DNA of 64,000 nt from JAAYJT01 sp037446395 (GCA_037446395.1 JBBIIP010000004.1:1-64000); one strand, 5' to 3'. Positions 54,766 through 64,000 are shown, numbered from the stretch's first letter. Translations and numbers: made by a program. Notes: generated by a model from the letters alone, not told the origin.

Positions 54766-57700
54766 ATGTTAAATTTTATGTCTAACCTAAAAAATGCACA
54801 AATGAAATTACTACACCTAAAAAAGGCGCTAGGATTAACACTCTTTGCACTTATTTTTTCCGGTACCAATGTATGGGGACAAACCATACTTGTACGGGGA
54901 AATGTTAAGGACCAAAAAGGAGAAAGTTTGCCTGGGGTCAATGTTGTATTGCAGGGAACAATGCAGGGAACAGTAACCGGATTGGATGGGGTTTATTCTA
55001 TTCAAGCCTCAGTAAACGGAACACTTGTTTTCTCTTACATTGGTTTTAAAAGTAAGACTGTTCCTGTCAAATCGCAACAAGTAATTAATGTTGTTCTTGA
55101 ACCCGACGTCTTGGGGCTCGATGAATTTGTGGTTATTGGCTATGGTGCCCAGCGAAAAAGCGACATTACAGGATCAATCGCGAGTGTCGACGTTTCGAAA
55201 ATTAGAGATGTGCCTGCTGCCAATATCTCGCGCGCCTTACAAGGGAAAATTGCAGGTGTTGAGATCCAAAGTACATCTACACGTCCTGGCGGAAGTACAC
55301 AAATCCGAATTCGTGGAAATCGCTCTTTATCTGCCTCAAACGACCCCCTCATTGTGGTTGATGGTATTCCATTCGGAGGAAGCCTGAATGACATCAGCAC
55401 CGATGACATTGCATCTCTCGAAGTTTTAAAAGATGCATCAGCAACAGTAATCTATGGATCGCGTGGCTCAAATGGCGTTGTACTTATAACAACCAAAAGG
55501 GGCTCAGAAGGCGATCTGAAAATATCCTATAATGGATATCAGGGTCTAACAACAGTTGCCCGAAGCTATAAGGTATTCAATGCAGAGGAATTTGTAAATC
55601 TAAGAACAGCAGCAGGTTATACCAACTATCTGCCGGTCGAGAAAGAATCAATGCTTCTTGGGCGCGATGTTGATTGGCAGGATTTGGTTTATCAAACGGG
55701 CCAGACTGCAAACCATGAAATTACATTGTCTGCTGGGACCAATAAAACAAAGTATGCTATTTCTGGAGGTTACTTCCGGGAATCTGGTGTGTTACCACAT
55801 ATCGCCTTTACCCGCTATAGCATGAGGGCTGCCGTTGATCAGTTGATCGGCAGTAGAATTAAGATTGGCATAACTTCGATGAATTCAGCGGGCATCACGG
55901 ATGGTCAATCAGCAAACCCGATGTTTCAATTGGTTTGCCTCTCTCCACTAACCACTCCTTATAACCTGGATGGGACAATCAATGAAAGACCAATGTTTGA
56001 CACTGATGATTATTACAGCCCCTTGACCTTGCAAGATAAGACGAGGTGGAAGGAACAAAACCGGAGGTATGCATCATTCAATACATTATATGGAGAGCTA
56101 CAAATTCTAACAGGCTTGAAATACAGGTTAAACCTTGGGCTTGATATCAGCGATAATAAATATAATAATTTCTATGGTTCGGATACACCATTCAGAAATG
56201 GGATGCAAAATCAGGCACGGGTGCAAGCGTCAGATAACTTTGCATACACGATTGAAAACTTGATCATGTTCGATAAAGAGTTCGCTGCAGGCCATCGTGT
56301 CGGTTTCACAGGGATGTTCAGCGTACAGGAGTCCGAATCAACCGGTTCTCGAATTGACGCATTAAATGTTCCCGTAAACTATCTTCAATATCATAATCTA
56401 TTCCTTGCCGGAAGTTCATCAGTGCCCAGAGACAATAACTTCTATTCAAAGTGGGGGCTGCTATCATATATGGCCCGGGCAAACTACGCTTACAAAGACA
56501 AGTATCTACTTACAATTACTGGTCGTGCAGATGGATCATCCAGGCTTGCTCCAGGCAACAAATGGCATTATTATCCGGCATTTGCCCTTGGCTGGAATAT
56601 CACGAAAGAAGATTTCATGCAAAATATGCAGTTTATATCTAACCTTAAACTTCGTGCCGGCCATGGACAGACTTCGAACACTTCTGTTGCCCCATACAGC
56701 ACATTGGGAGGCCTGACAGGTACATTCTATAATTTCGGTGCAACTGGGGTAAAAGGATATTATGTGTCCACATTACCAAATTCTAAACTCAGTTGGGAAT
56801 ACACCACAACAACCAACATAGGGTTGGATTTCGGTTTCCTCGATGGAAGAATTTATGGCTCGGTTGATGCATATCTTCAGAAAACCCATGATTTGCTTCT
56901 CGGCAAACAGCTTCCGGCTTCATCTGGCGTTCCTGGCACAGTGCTAACCAATGTAGGTCAAACCGAGAACAAAGGCCTCGAGTTCGTACTGAACGGCATA
57001 GCGATTAGTCCAAAAGTACAAGGAGGGTTCATGTGGGAGATAAATGCAAACCTCTTCCTTAACCGGGAAAAAATTGTTGCACTCTCCGATCCTTCAATTA
57101 TCAGGGACGTGGGCAACGGTTGGTTTGTTGGCCATCCATCCAGTGCAATCTACGATTATGTAAAGGTTGGAATTTGGCAGCTTTCAGAAGCTGAAGAAGC
57201 AGCAAAATACGGAGCAAAGCCGGGGCAAATCAAATTGCTTGATTTTGCAGGTGGCGGCGTAAACAAAGACTCGATAGATGGCAGGATTTCAGATGCAGAC
57301 AGAAGAATTCTTGGTTCGTCTCAACCTGATTTTCAGGGTGGTTTTACATCGACATTCAGGTATAAGGGCTTTGACCTTTCTGTTGTAAGTTATTTCCGGA
57401 TTGGAGGAATGCTTATCAGCAACCTGCATATGCCAAACGATTATGTAAACCGTTTGGATGGGCGCCGCAATGGATTGAAAGTTGATTACTGGACTCCTAC
57501 GAACCCAACCAATGATATGCCACAGCCTAATGCTGCTTTTGACGCTGCCCGCACAGGTGTTCTCGGATACTTCGATGCCTCATTTGTTAAAATCAGAAGC
57601 ATCAACCTGGGTTATGACCTCAATAAGAAATGGCTCAAATTTTTGGGAGCATCTTCATCCATGAGAATGTTTGCCAGCATTTCAGACCCATTCCTTTTAT

Positions 57701-57858
57701 TTTCTCCATATGTTGAAGCCGGAGGTGTTGATCCAGAACCCACCGGAACAGGGCAAACAATCGGAGGTGGCGAAGGCCCACCTGCCCGCGCACTCCGCAT
57801 TGGTCTGAATACTCCCCCTACCAGGAAATTCATCTTTGGTATTAATTACAAATTTTAA
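54766..57858 (+). CDS. SusC/RagA-type TonB-dependent outer-membrane transporter
   Basis: The 1030-residue protein imports glycan fragments with SusD. After a signal peptide (MKLLHLKKALGLTLFALIFS region) it has a carboxypeptidase-like domain (VRGNVKDQKGESLPGVNVVL, about 40-120), the plug with VVIGYGAQRKSDITGSI and YGSRGSNGVVLITTKRG (about 125-245) and a 22-strand barrel to the final FIFGINYKF. The -7 box at 54745 predicts a start near 54759, only 7 bases before this ATG, so the internal ATG at 54802 (MKLLHLKK) may be the true start. Confidence 0.95.
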   Translation: MLNFMSNLKNAQMKLLHLKKALGLTLFALIFSGTNVWGQTILVRGNVKDQKGESLPGVNVVLQGTMQGTVTGLDGVYSIQASVNGTLVFSYIGFKSKTVPVKSQQVINVVLEPDVLGLDEFVVIGYGAQRKSDITGSIASVDVSKIRDVPAANISRALQGKIAGVEIQSTSTRPGGSTQIRIRGNRSLSASNDPLIVVDGIPFGGSLNDISTDDIASLEVLKDASATVIYGSRGSNGVVLITTKRGSEGDLKISYNGYQGLTTVARSYKVFNAEEFVNLRTAAGYTNYLPVEKESMLLGRDVDWQDLVYQTGQTANHEITLSAGTNKTKYAISGGYFRESGVLPHIAFTRYSMRAAVDQLIGSRIKIGITSMNSAGITDGQSANPMFQLVCLSPLTTPYNLDGTINERPMFDTDDYYSPLTLQDKTRWKEQNRRYASFNTLYGELQILTGLKYRLNLGLDISDNKYNNFYGSDTPFRNGMQNQARVQASDNFAYTIENLIMFDKEFAAGHRVGFTGMFSVQESESTGSRIDALNVPVNYLQYHNLFLAGSSSVPRDNNFYSKWGLLSYMARANYAYKDKYLLTITGRADGSSRLAPGNKWHYYPAFALGWNITKEDFMQNMQFISNLKLRAGHGQTSNTSVAPYSTLGGLTGTFYNFGATGVKGYYVSTLPNSKLSWEYTTTTNIGLDFGFLDGRIYGSVDAYLQKTHDLLLGKQLPASSGVPGTVLTNVGQTENKGLEFVLNGIAISPKVQGGFMWEINANLFLNREKIVALSDPSIIRDVGNGWFVGHPSSAIYDYVKVGIWQLSEAEEAAKYGAKPGQIKLLDFAGGGVNKDSIDGRISDADRRILGSSQPDFQGGFTSTFRYKGFDLSVVSYFRIGGMLISNLHMPNDYVNRLDGRRNGLKVDYWTPTNPTNDMPQPNAAFDAARTGVLGYFDASFVKIRSINLGYDLNKKWLKFLGASSSMRMFASISDPFLLFSPYVEAGGVDPEPTGTGQTIGGGEGPPARALRIGLNTPPTRKFIFGINYKF

Positions 57859-57870
57859 AACATAAACCAT

Positions 57871-59589
57871 ATGAATAAGTCAATAAAAATTATATTAGCA
57901 GCAGTCCTCCTGGTTTTCATATCCTCCTGTTCAAAAGTTTTAGAGGAAGATCCAAAATCACTACTAACCGCAAAGTACCTTGAGACTCCTGGTGGTGTGC
58001 TTTCGGCCTTATATTCGTGCTACTCTGACCTTCGTTTATTCTATGGAGGAGAAAGCGCAATGAGTATGACTGTGGCAGGCACGGATGAGTTTCAAAGGGG
58101 ACCGGATGGAAGCCTGGGATTAAATATGTATAGCAACAGCGAACTACTTACCAATGGGCAGGTTGGAACAACCTGGAATTGGGGATATACTGCCATCAAT
58201 ACAGCAAATGCAGTTCTAAAATATGCTCCAACATCTGGGATGCTACCAGCTGATGCCAAATACGTTATTGCTCAAGCAAAGTTTTTGCGCGCCTTATGGT
58301 ACTACAACATGGTGCAAATGTATGGACCACTCGTTCTGAACCTGGAATTCATTTCTGAGCCAAAGACGGAGGCCATCAGGGTTCCGGTTGCTGATGTTTG
58401 GGCCGCTATAATAAAAGATCTTGAAGAAGCCAAGATAGATGTTCCGGCCCGTCCCCCTGCTCCTGGGCGAGTTTGGGCAGGATCAGTTTATCATTTGCTT
58501 GCCAAGGCCTATCTGACCCGGGCTGCACATCCCGAAGCCAAGCAACCCACTGATTACCAGAAAGCATACGACAATGCCATGTTGCTAATAAACAATGCAG
58601 GCACTTACGGATTGGCTTTGCTTAGAGATTTTGCAGATGTTCATAAACCAAGAAATGAAGCCAGTTCTGAAATTCTCTTCACCGCTGAGCGTAACACAGA
58701 TAACACATTCAATAATCTGGACCCGAATGTTGAAGGCAATAAAAATAACAGAAGCAGTTTCTTTTTCCGCCCAAATTACTCAGCCATTGTTAAGGGTCTG
58801 ATTCGCGATATTCCCAATGGCCGCCCCTGGCATCGTGTGAGGCCTACTAATTATTTGCTTGATGTTGTTTTTGCGGATCGGACAGATGATACTCGCTACC
58901 ATAAGACTTTCCAAACAGTGTGGCTCGTAAATGACGAAGCCAATGCCGAAAAACCTGGTTTCAAGAATGGTGATACTGCAGTTTGGCTCCCCGGATATGA
59001 AACCTATAAGGCAGCAAAGGCGCTCAGAATCTATCCGCCCACGCAGTATTTCGGTAATCCCAGCAGCACTGGCTTGTCTATTTATCCTTCGATGCGAAAA
59101 TATGATGATATTGATCGGCCAACGATTGCCGATGCCTCAGTAAGACCATTTATAATCTTTAAGTTTTCCGAAACTTATCTGATTGCTGCCGAAGCTGCCA
59201 TGTATTTGAACAATGCCAGCCAAGCCAGGACGCTTATAAATGTGATCAGGGCTCGTGCCGGGTTTCTTGCCGGCCGTTCTGATGCAGGAAATGCAATGGC
59301 AGTAAAACGCCTGACCGAAAGCACTCCAGCTTTGACAGACAAGGATGCCGGAATCAACTTTATTCTTGAAGAGCGAAGCAGGGAACTTTGCGGCGAATAC
59401 ATGCGGTGGTTTGATTTGGCCAGAACCCGCACTACCGCAGGGCAAGCAATGCTCTTTAACAGGTTAAGGAATCTTGTTCCCGATATACCTTGTAAGAGCT
59501 CTATCCAGGATCACCACATCCTGCGACCTATTCCCCAAGCCCAGATAGATTTGACGACTAATAAGATTCTTCAGAATCCAGGATACTAG
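57871..59589 (+). CDS. SusD/RagB-type glycan-binding lipoprotein
   Basis: The 572-residue lipoprotein has a signal peptide with lipobox ISSC (Cys20). Tetratricopeptide-like helices carry SusD signatures AQAKFLRALWYYNMVQMYG, FKFSETYLIAAEAAMYLN, ILEERSRELCGEYMRWFDLAR and the ending HHILRPIPQAQID. It forms the lid on the SusC transporter. It begins 12 bases after susC. Specificity for xylan is inferred from the neighbouring GH10 and xyl genes. Confidence 0.95.
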   Translation: MNKSIKIILAAVLLVFISSCSKVLEEDPKSLLTAKYLETPGGVLSALYSCYSDLRLFYGGESAMSMTVAGTDEFQRGPDGSLGLNMYSNSELLTNGQVGTTWNWGYTAINTANAVLKYAPTSGMLPADAKYVIAQAKFLRALWYYNMVQMYGPLVLNLEFISEPKTEAIRVPVADVWAAIIKDLEEAKIDVPARPPAPGRVWAGSVYHLLAKAYLTRAAHPEAKQPTDYQKAYDNAMLLINNAGTYGLALLRDFADVHKPRNEASSEILFTAERNTDNTFNNLDPNVEGNKNNRSSFFFRPNYSAIVKGLIRDIPNGRPWHRVRPTNYLLDVVFADRTDDTRYHKTFQTVWLVNDEANAEKPGFKNGDTAVWLPGYETYKAAKALRIYPPTQYFGNPSSTGLSIYPSMRKYDDIDRPTIADASVRPFIIFKFSETYLIAAEAAMYLNNASQARTLINVIRARAGFLAGRSDAGNAMAVKRLTESTPALTDKDAGINFILEERSRELCGEYMRWFDLARTRTTAGQAMLFNRLRNLVPDIPCKSSIQDHHILRPIPQAQIDLTTNKILQNPGY

Positions 59590-59629
59590 GAATCAAATGA
59601 ATTGATTTAACCATAAAATTTTAATAAAT

Positions 59630-60721
59630 ATGAAAAAAATATTTCTGCTGACATTGATGATTCCGGTTCTTTTCCTCGGTTGTGAGGATGACGAAACATA
59701 TATGGAATCTAAAATTGTCGACATGAATGCCAACATTACCAATGTCGATAAGAATATTACACAACCCGGAGGAATTGTTACGTTCACTGGCAAAGACCTG
59801 GATAAAGTATATAAGATCATGCTCAACACAGAAAATGTCAATGTAACCTTCACTGCAACTCCAACCGAACTCAAGATGACCGTCCCGGCTTCTGCCCCCT
59901 TGGGCGATGTCATCACCATCAACCTTTTCTTTTCAGGGAAAGGATTGGCCCAAAGGGCCATAAAGATTATATCTCCTCCCACAATTCAAGCATTCAGCCC
60001 TGAGGCTGCGCTACCTGGAACCATTATAAGGCTCATGGGACGTGAACTGTATCTGGCACAGAGGATTTTTGTCGGGACCATCCAGGTCGCTTCTTTTGAA
60101 ATTGTTGATGACCGAAACCTACGGTTTGCCATGCCGGTTGGCTCTACTGGTGGCATTATTAAATTGGTAACTGCAACAGGCGGTGAATCATTAAGTGCTA
60201 CTTCACTCGTACTGGGAAGAGAAATACTCATCAATGATTTTGACAACACCAGCACATTTTACACTGGCATAAGCCCGAATGGCAACATAAACAAGACCCC
60301 TGCTTATCCAACCGATGAATTCCCAAGAAATAAGTTTTGTCTATTAACAATACAAGATTTTTCTACCAGTTGGGGAGGTAATGTTGACTATTATTTTGCC
60401 AACCAACCTGCTGCTGATAACGCCAAGGTTTCATTATTAATTGATATCAAGGCTTCAAAAGCCATGAATATTAACATGATGGTAGCAAAAGGCTCTGATG
60501 TTTGGGGATTGACCAGGCCTGTTACCACTAGTTGGCAAACGATCGTGATTCCGTTTAGCACAATGGGATCAGGGTATGGAAGCACGATTCCACCCAGTCC
60601 GGTGGTTGCTCCTTTTGCCGAGCTGGGCATGGTTAAAATTCAGCCCCCTGCTTCGGCAGCCAACAATAACTTTGGCGAAACTGTATCAATTGACAACATC
60701 AAGTTTATTATTACGAATTAA
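59630..60721 (+). CDS. Surface glycan-binding lipoprotein with two IPT/TIG repeats
   Basis: The 363-residue lipoprotein (lipobox FLGC, Cys18) has two Ig-like IPT/TIG repeats (about 35-118 and 120-200, the second starting TIQAFSPEAALPGTIIRLMG) and a C-terminal beta-sandwich (about 205-363, starting ILINDFDNTSTFY and ending VSIDNIKFIIT). This layout is that of SusE/F-position surface glycan-binding proteins. Aromatic residues in the last domain (such as W in DVWGL and TSWQT) could bind sugar. It lies 40 bases after susD. Confidence 0.85.
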   Translation: MKKIFLLTLMIPVLFLGCEDDETYMESKIVDMNANITNVDKNITQPGGIVTFTGKDLDKVYKIMLNTENVNVTFTATPTELKMTVPASAPLGDVITINLFFSGKGLAQRAIKIISPPTIQAFSPEAALPGTIIRLMGRELYLAQRIFVGTIQVASFEIVDDRNLRFAMPVGSTGGIIKLVTATGGESLSATSLVLGREILINDFDNTSTFYTGISPNGNINKTPAYPTDEFPRNKFCLLTIQDFSTSWGGNVDYYFANQPAADNAKVSLLIDIKASKAMNINMMVAKGSDVWGLTRPVTTSWQTIVIPFSTMGSGYGSTIPPSPVVAPFAELGMVKIQPPASAANNNFGETVSIDNIKFIITN

Positions 60722-60736
60722 TAAAACTGAAATCAG

Positions 60737-62506
60737 ATGAATATATTCATTCAACTAACCAAAGCCGCCCTGACAATTTTGTTTGTTTCATTGCTGGCTT
60801 TAAGTTGCGAGAAAAGCGCACCATTGAACATTGACCCAATCGTACAAACAGCGCCTTTCACATTCGATCCTCAAACCGGATTCGCTGGCCAAAATGTTAA
60901 AATCATGGGAAAAGGCTTTACTGATGTCATGAAGGTTTCTTTTGTGAGTACCGAAGCCCAGATATTATCCAAAACCGATACCGAAATCAATGTGAAAGTT
61001 CCTGTTGGTGCTATAACCGGGAAGATTAAACTTGTAAAAGAAAATACGGTTATTACATCTATTGACAATTTTACGGTGAGTGTTACACCAGTTCCGACGA
61101 TAACTGATTTCACCCCTGAAATTGCTAGCAGTGGAGAAGTAGTTACAATCAATGGAACTCTCCTTAATATTGTTGACTCTGTCTTTATCGGTAATTTGAA
61201 AGCGACTCTTCAGAGCAAGACTGCAACACAGATAAAGATTTTGGCACCTGTTGGCCTACAAACTGGTTCATTACAACTCTACTATATGTTTATGACCAGT
61301 TATGGCATTCCTAAAAAAGGGGTTGCCACAAGTTCAAAGCAACTATCGCTTGCTCTACCCGTAATCAGCTCAATTACTCCCGATATTTCAGCATTGAATA
61401 TTGGTGATCAGCTTACAATCACAGGTACAATGATGAATGTTGTAACAAGGGTTCAGTTTGGAACAATCACCAACACTTTCACCGTAGTAAGCCCCACTGT
61501 ACTTCGTGTAAATGTGCCGGTTGGGGCAACTACGGGTAAGATCATTCTCACGGTACCCGACGGAACTACAGAAACTGCAGGCAATTTTCAAGTGATCTTA
61601 CCTACCATCGCCAGTTTCTTCCCATTTAAAGGAGCTGAAATTTCGGGGGGAGTTCGCGATATTACTCTAACAGGCACCAGGTTTGACCTGGTGACAAGTG
61701 CCCGCATTGGTGCTAATGCTGCCACAATAATGGCTCAATCTGCAACCAATCTTACTGTGAGGGTTTCCGGAGCCCAAAGCGGAATCATAAGCCTTGTGAC
61801 TACAAATGGAACTGTAAGCACCGCTTCTCCTTTTATTATCACAGGAAATTTCTGGCTGGCTGATTATGATAACATGTACACTCCTGTTCGTTTGTTTAAT
61901 GAACCAATGTACACAGGTGCCGCCAATAGTGAGCAGTTTGTTGATTTTTCTGTAACCTCGAAAACTATCGTAGCAAGCGGACAACCAAGAGGGAATTTCC
62001 GTAGTTGGAATGTTACATTCACAGGTGGCTCGCCCAGGATGTATTTTAGGGGCGATCAGGGATCGGCTGCAAACCCGGCTCCCGATAGGTTCTTGCTCTA
62101 CACGAATAGCTCAGTAGGTGTTACTTTTGAATTTGATATATCATGGGATGTTATTCCCACCTCATTGCTTGATGCAAATAACAATGTAACCCTCAAAATG
62201 TTGTTTTTCAATGCTGATCAAGCCGCCGGAGGTGGGTATGGGTATTACACCGAACTTTTTAAGGTAAAATACGATGGTGTGCGTGCCTGGAAAACTGTTG
62301 TTATCAACACAAATGCAACTAGAGTAGGCAATGATTCATTCATGTATAACGCACTAGTTCCTGCTGTAAGTGCTCAAAAATTTGCCCCTAATAATTGCAG
62401 AATTATCTGCGTTATGTTCCCTGATTCATATGCATCTGGTGGAACACCAATAACAGGTCAGGCAATGACTGTAAACTTTGATAACGTTAAGTTCGTTATT
62501 AATTAA
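60737..62506 (+). CDS. Second surface glycan-binding lipoprotein with about four IPT/TIG repeats
   Basis: The 589-residue lipoprotein (lipobox ALSC, Cys24) has four Ig-like repeats that each begin with a phrase like FDPQTGFAGQNVKIMGKGF, ITDFTPEIASSGEVVTINGT, ISSITPDISALNIGDQLTI or FFPFKGAEISGGVRDITLTG (to about residue 370). The C-terminal binding domain starts FWLADYDNMY and ends VNFDNVKFVIN, echoing the end of the preceding protein, so the two are distant paralogues. It begins 15 bases after that gene. The longer stalk would hold its binding domain farther from the membrane. Confidence 0.85.
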   Translation: MNIFIQLTKAALTILFVSLLALSCEKSAPLNIDPIVQTAPFTFDPQTGFAGQNVKIMGKGFTDVMKVSFVSTEAQILSKTDTEINVKVPVGAITGKIKLVKENTVITSIDNFTVSVTPVPTITDFTPEIASSGEVVTINGTLLNIVDSVFIGNLKATLQSKTATQIKILAPVGLQTGSLQLYYMFMTSYGIPKKGVATSSKQLSLALPVISSITPDISALNIGDQLTITGTMMNVVTRVQFGTITNTFTVVSPTVLRVNVPVGATTGKIILTVPDGTTETAGNFQVILPTIASFFPFKGAEISGGVRDITLTGTRFDLVTSARIGANAATIMAQSATNLTVRVSGAQSGIISLVTTNGTVSTASPFIITGNFWLADYDNMYTPVRLFNEPMYTGAANSEQFVDFSVTSKTIVASGQPRGNFRSWNVTFTGGSPRMYFRGDQGSAANPAPDRFLLYTNSSVGVTFEFDISWDVIPTSLLDANNNVTLKMLFFNADQAAGGGYGYYTELFKVKYDGVRAWKTVVINTNATRVGNDSFMYNALVPAVSAQKFAPNNCRIICVMFPDSYASGGTPITGQAMTVNFDNVKFVIN

Positions 62507-62508
62507 CC

Positions 62509-62549
62509 TTCAAGGTGGCCATAGGCTATTTGCCTATGGCCACCTTGAA
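62509..62549. terminator. Perfect 18-bp inverted repeat between binding protein and xylanase genes
   Basis: TTCAAGGTGGCCATAGGC pairs perfectly with its complement across a 5-base loop, beginning 3 bases after the stop codon. It has no T run, so it may act as a partial terminator or 3'-end stabiliser that sets the ratio of susCD transcripts to xylanase transcripts. Confidence 0.6.
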
Positions 62550-62580
62550 TTGTATCCTTGCTTCTTAAGTTTAGCCATTG

Positions 62581-63696
62581 ATGAAAAATTTTATCTGCTA
62601 TTTAATAGTTGCATTATGTTTATGTGGAGCTTCCTGTGGGACTGATGACCCTGATGATATCACTCCGCCCACTAAGCCAGCCAAGCCTAAAACCCTTGAA
62701 GAGTACAATCGAGTGACACAAGGTTTAAAGGATTATTTTACAACAGGCGGCTTTTTTGAAATCGGCACAGCAATTGAACCAACGTCTGTTGATAATACCT
62801 CTGAAGTGAACCTTATGAAAAGGCATTTTAGCTGTTTGACTGCAGAGAATGTGATGAAATGGTCTTCATTGCAGCCAACCCAAGGAACATACCGATTTGA
62901 AGGTGCGGATAAAATTGTGTCATTTGCGCAAAGCAATGGCATGAAAGTCAGAGGCCATACGTTGATCTGGCATTCGCAATGTCCAGATTGGGTCTTCGAA
63001 AAAAACGGTGTTACTGCAACTAAGGATACTGTTTTGAATCGGCTCAGAAAACACATTAATACTGTCATGACCCGATACAAAGGCAAAGTGTATGCATGGG
63101 ATGTAGTGAATGAGGCGATTGATGATGGGAGTGGGTTTTACAAAAGCACTAAATGGTATAACATCTGCGGCGAAGAATTTATCTTTGAGGCTTTTCGTGC
63201 TGCCAGGCAAGCCGATCCACAGGCTAAGTTGTTCTACAACGACTATTCAGAAACCAATGCAACCAAACGCGAAAAAATCTATTTATTATTGAGTAGGTTA
63301 AAGGCCGAAGGGCTGGTTGATGGAATGGGCCTACAAGGGCACTGGAATATCGAAGCTCCATCATCTGAATTGATAATTGAAGCGTTAAACCGCTACTACT
63401 CGCTAGGAATCGAGTTGCACGTCACTGAATTGGATGTTTCGGTCTATAATAGTAACTCTGCACCTCAAATTGTTTATTCCACTGAACTTGAGCAACAACT
63501 TAACTTCTCCTATATCAGATTCTTCAACCTTTTCAGGCTCCATAAGGAAAAAATCACCAATGTAACTTTTTGGGGTTTGACCGATAAGCATTCATGGCTA
63601 AACAATTGGCCTGTGGCCGGTAGACAAAACTATCCGCTTTTATTCGACAGAAATAATGACCCAAAGAAAGCATATTTTGGGATCATCAATTTCTAG
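62581..63696 (+). CDS. Endo-1,4-beta-xylanase, glycoside hydrolase family 10, lipoprotein
   Basis: The 371-residue enzyme cuts the xylan backbone. I use ATG 62581 instead of the TTG one codon upstream. A lipoprotein signal (CLCGASC, Cys19 or so) is followed by a short Pro-rich linker and the GH10 barrel. It shows FEIGTAIEP, TAENVMKW, VRGHTLIWHSQCPDW, the acid/base Glu in WDVVNEAID and the nucleophile Glu in HVTELDVSVYN, with the late Trp motif FWGLTDKHSWL. The outer-membrane anchor next to SusCD suggests surface cleavage of xylan. Confidence 0.95.
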   Translation: MKNFICYLIVALCLCGASCGTDDPDDITPPTKPAKPKTLEEYNRVTQGLKDYFTTGGFFEIGTAIEPTSVDNTSEVNLMKRHFSCLTAENVMKWSSLQPTQGTYRFEGADKIVSFAQSNGMKVRGHTLIWHSQCPDWVFEKNGVTATKDTVLNRLRKHINTVMTRYKGKVYAWDVVNEAIDDGSGFYKSTKWYNICGEEFIFEAFRAARQADPQAKLFYNDYSETNATKREKIYLLLSRLKAEGLVDGMGLQGHWNIEAPSSELIIEALNRYYSLGIELHVTELDVSVYNSNSAPQIVYSTELEQQLNFSYIRFFNLFRLHKEKITNVTFWGLTDKHSWLNNWPVAGRQNYPLLFDRNNDPKKAYFGIINF

Positions 63697-63803
63697 TATT
63701 GTCCATCGGTTGGTTAGCAGGCATTCTATTCTTTGCAGATATTTCAACATTCTAAATTAAACTTTAGATTCCTCTTAGTTTGACAAAAGCAAAAGTAATC
63801 GAG

Positions 63804-64000
63804 ATGATCACCAGTCAGAATAATATTGATATATCCAAAGACAATAATACCCTTTGGGTGAATTTTTGTTTTAAAATAAATTCTATCATTCTTATCTTTT
63901 TGGTTGCAGGATCTATTTTTTATCCCATCAAGCTATATGGCCTTGATAAAACTGTGAACTCCGGAACGCAGAATTATATTACATTCAATAAGTCTGAAAA
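63804..64000 (+). CDS. 5' part of an unidentified membrane or exported protein, cut by the window edge
   Basis: From ATG 63804 the frame is open to the end of the window (65 complete codons): MITSQNNIDISKDNNTLWVN, then a hydrophobic segment INSIILIFLVAGSIFYP (about 26-42), then polar residues. It could be a signal anchor of a further xylan-locus enzyme or a membrane protein. It lies 107 bases after the xylanase in the same direction. Confidence 0.5.
   Translation, partial: MITSQNNIDISKDNNTLWVNFCFKINSIILIFLVAGSIFYPIKLYGLDKTVNSGTQNYITFNKSE

Noticed and set aside
1..64000. CRISPR arrays, complete insertion sequences, rRNA genes, replication origin
   Set aside because: No regularly spaced repeats, transposase genes, rRNA sequence or dnaA-box cluster was seen.

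Overview
The window is a piece of a Bacteroidota chromosome, most likely order Bacteroidales or a close relative. The evidence is the SusC/SusD pair, the hybrid two-component regulator, promoters of the TTTG-N19/20-TAnnTTTG type, A-rich leaders instead of Shine-Dalgarno sites, and the gene order tRNA-tuf-tRNA-secE-nusG-rplKAJL-rpoBC. I cannot name a genus or species.

Region 1 (1-9143) is accessory DNA. The left edge cuts a TdeIII-like restriction endonuclease. Next comes a visibly AT-rich potassium-uptake module: an NtrC-type sigma-54 response regulator, an unrecognised 111-residue protein, TrkA, TrkH and a membrane histidine kinase. A good sigma-54 promoter with a perfect palindrome at its predicted start lies before the transporter genes. 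An exact 17-bp repeat lies on both sides of the module, and REP-like hairpins follow it, so it looks like a mobile or cassette-like unit. An unrecognised minus-strand gene and about 680 bp of non-coding DNA with spaced repeats follow.

Region 2 (9144-13124) is a divergent pair of exported hemicellulose enzymes: a tandem alpha/beta-hydrolase (CE7/CE15-like esterase) and a GH43 protein. Region 3 (13255-26650) is housekeeping: tRNA-Ser, a YceI lipoprotein with a 19-bp operator-like palindrome, aroC, a DUF349 protein, a patatin/Omp85 protein, a trans-sulfuration enzyme, a DUF2179 membrane protein, a membrane spermidine-synthase-like protein with an exported Pcm, and a DUF3467 protein.

Region 4 (26692-41611, all minus strand) is the core expression cluster. 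One transcription unit runs rpsU-xerC-hpf. The next starts at a promoter touching the hpf terminator and runs through four tRNAs, tuf, tRNA-Trp, secE, nusG, rplK, rplA, rplJ, rplL, rpoB and rpoC. A strong hairpin lies between rplL and rpoB, and rpoB appears to start at TTG.

Region 5 (41969-44504) holds a DPP-IV-type peptidase and two tandem tRNA-Val genes that differ mainly in the anticodon arm. Region 6 (44685-64000) is a xylan/xylose utilisation locus. The minus-strand operon xylR-xylB-xylA-xylose transporter handles cytoplasmic xylose under a GntR-family sensor. A hybrid two-component regulator lies divergent from susC-susD-two IPT-repeat surface glycan-binding lipoproteins-GH10 xylanase lipoprotein and a gene cut by the right edge. 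The inferred flow is: surface xylanase and binding proteins make and capture xylo-oligosaccharides, SusCD imports them, periplasmic enzymes such as the GH43 and esterase of region 2 may finish them, and the xyl operon feeds xylose to the pentose phosphate pathway.
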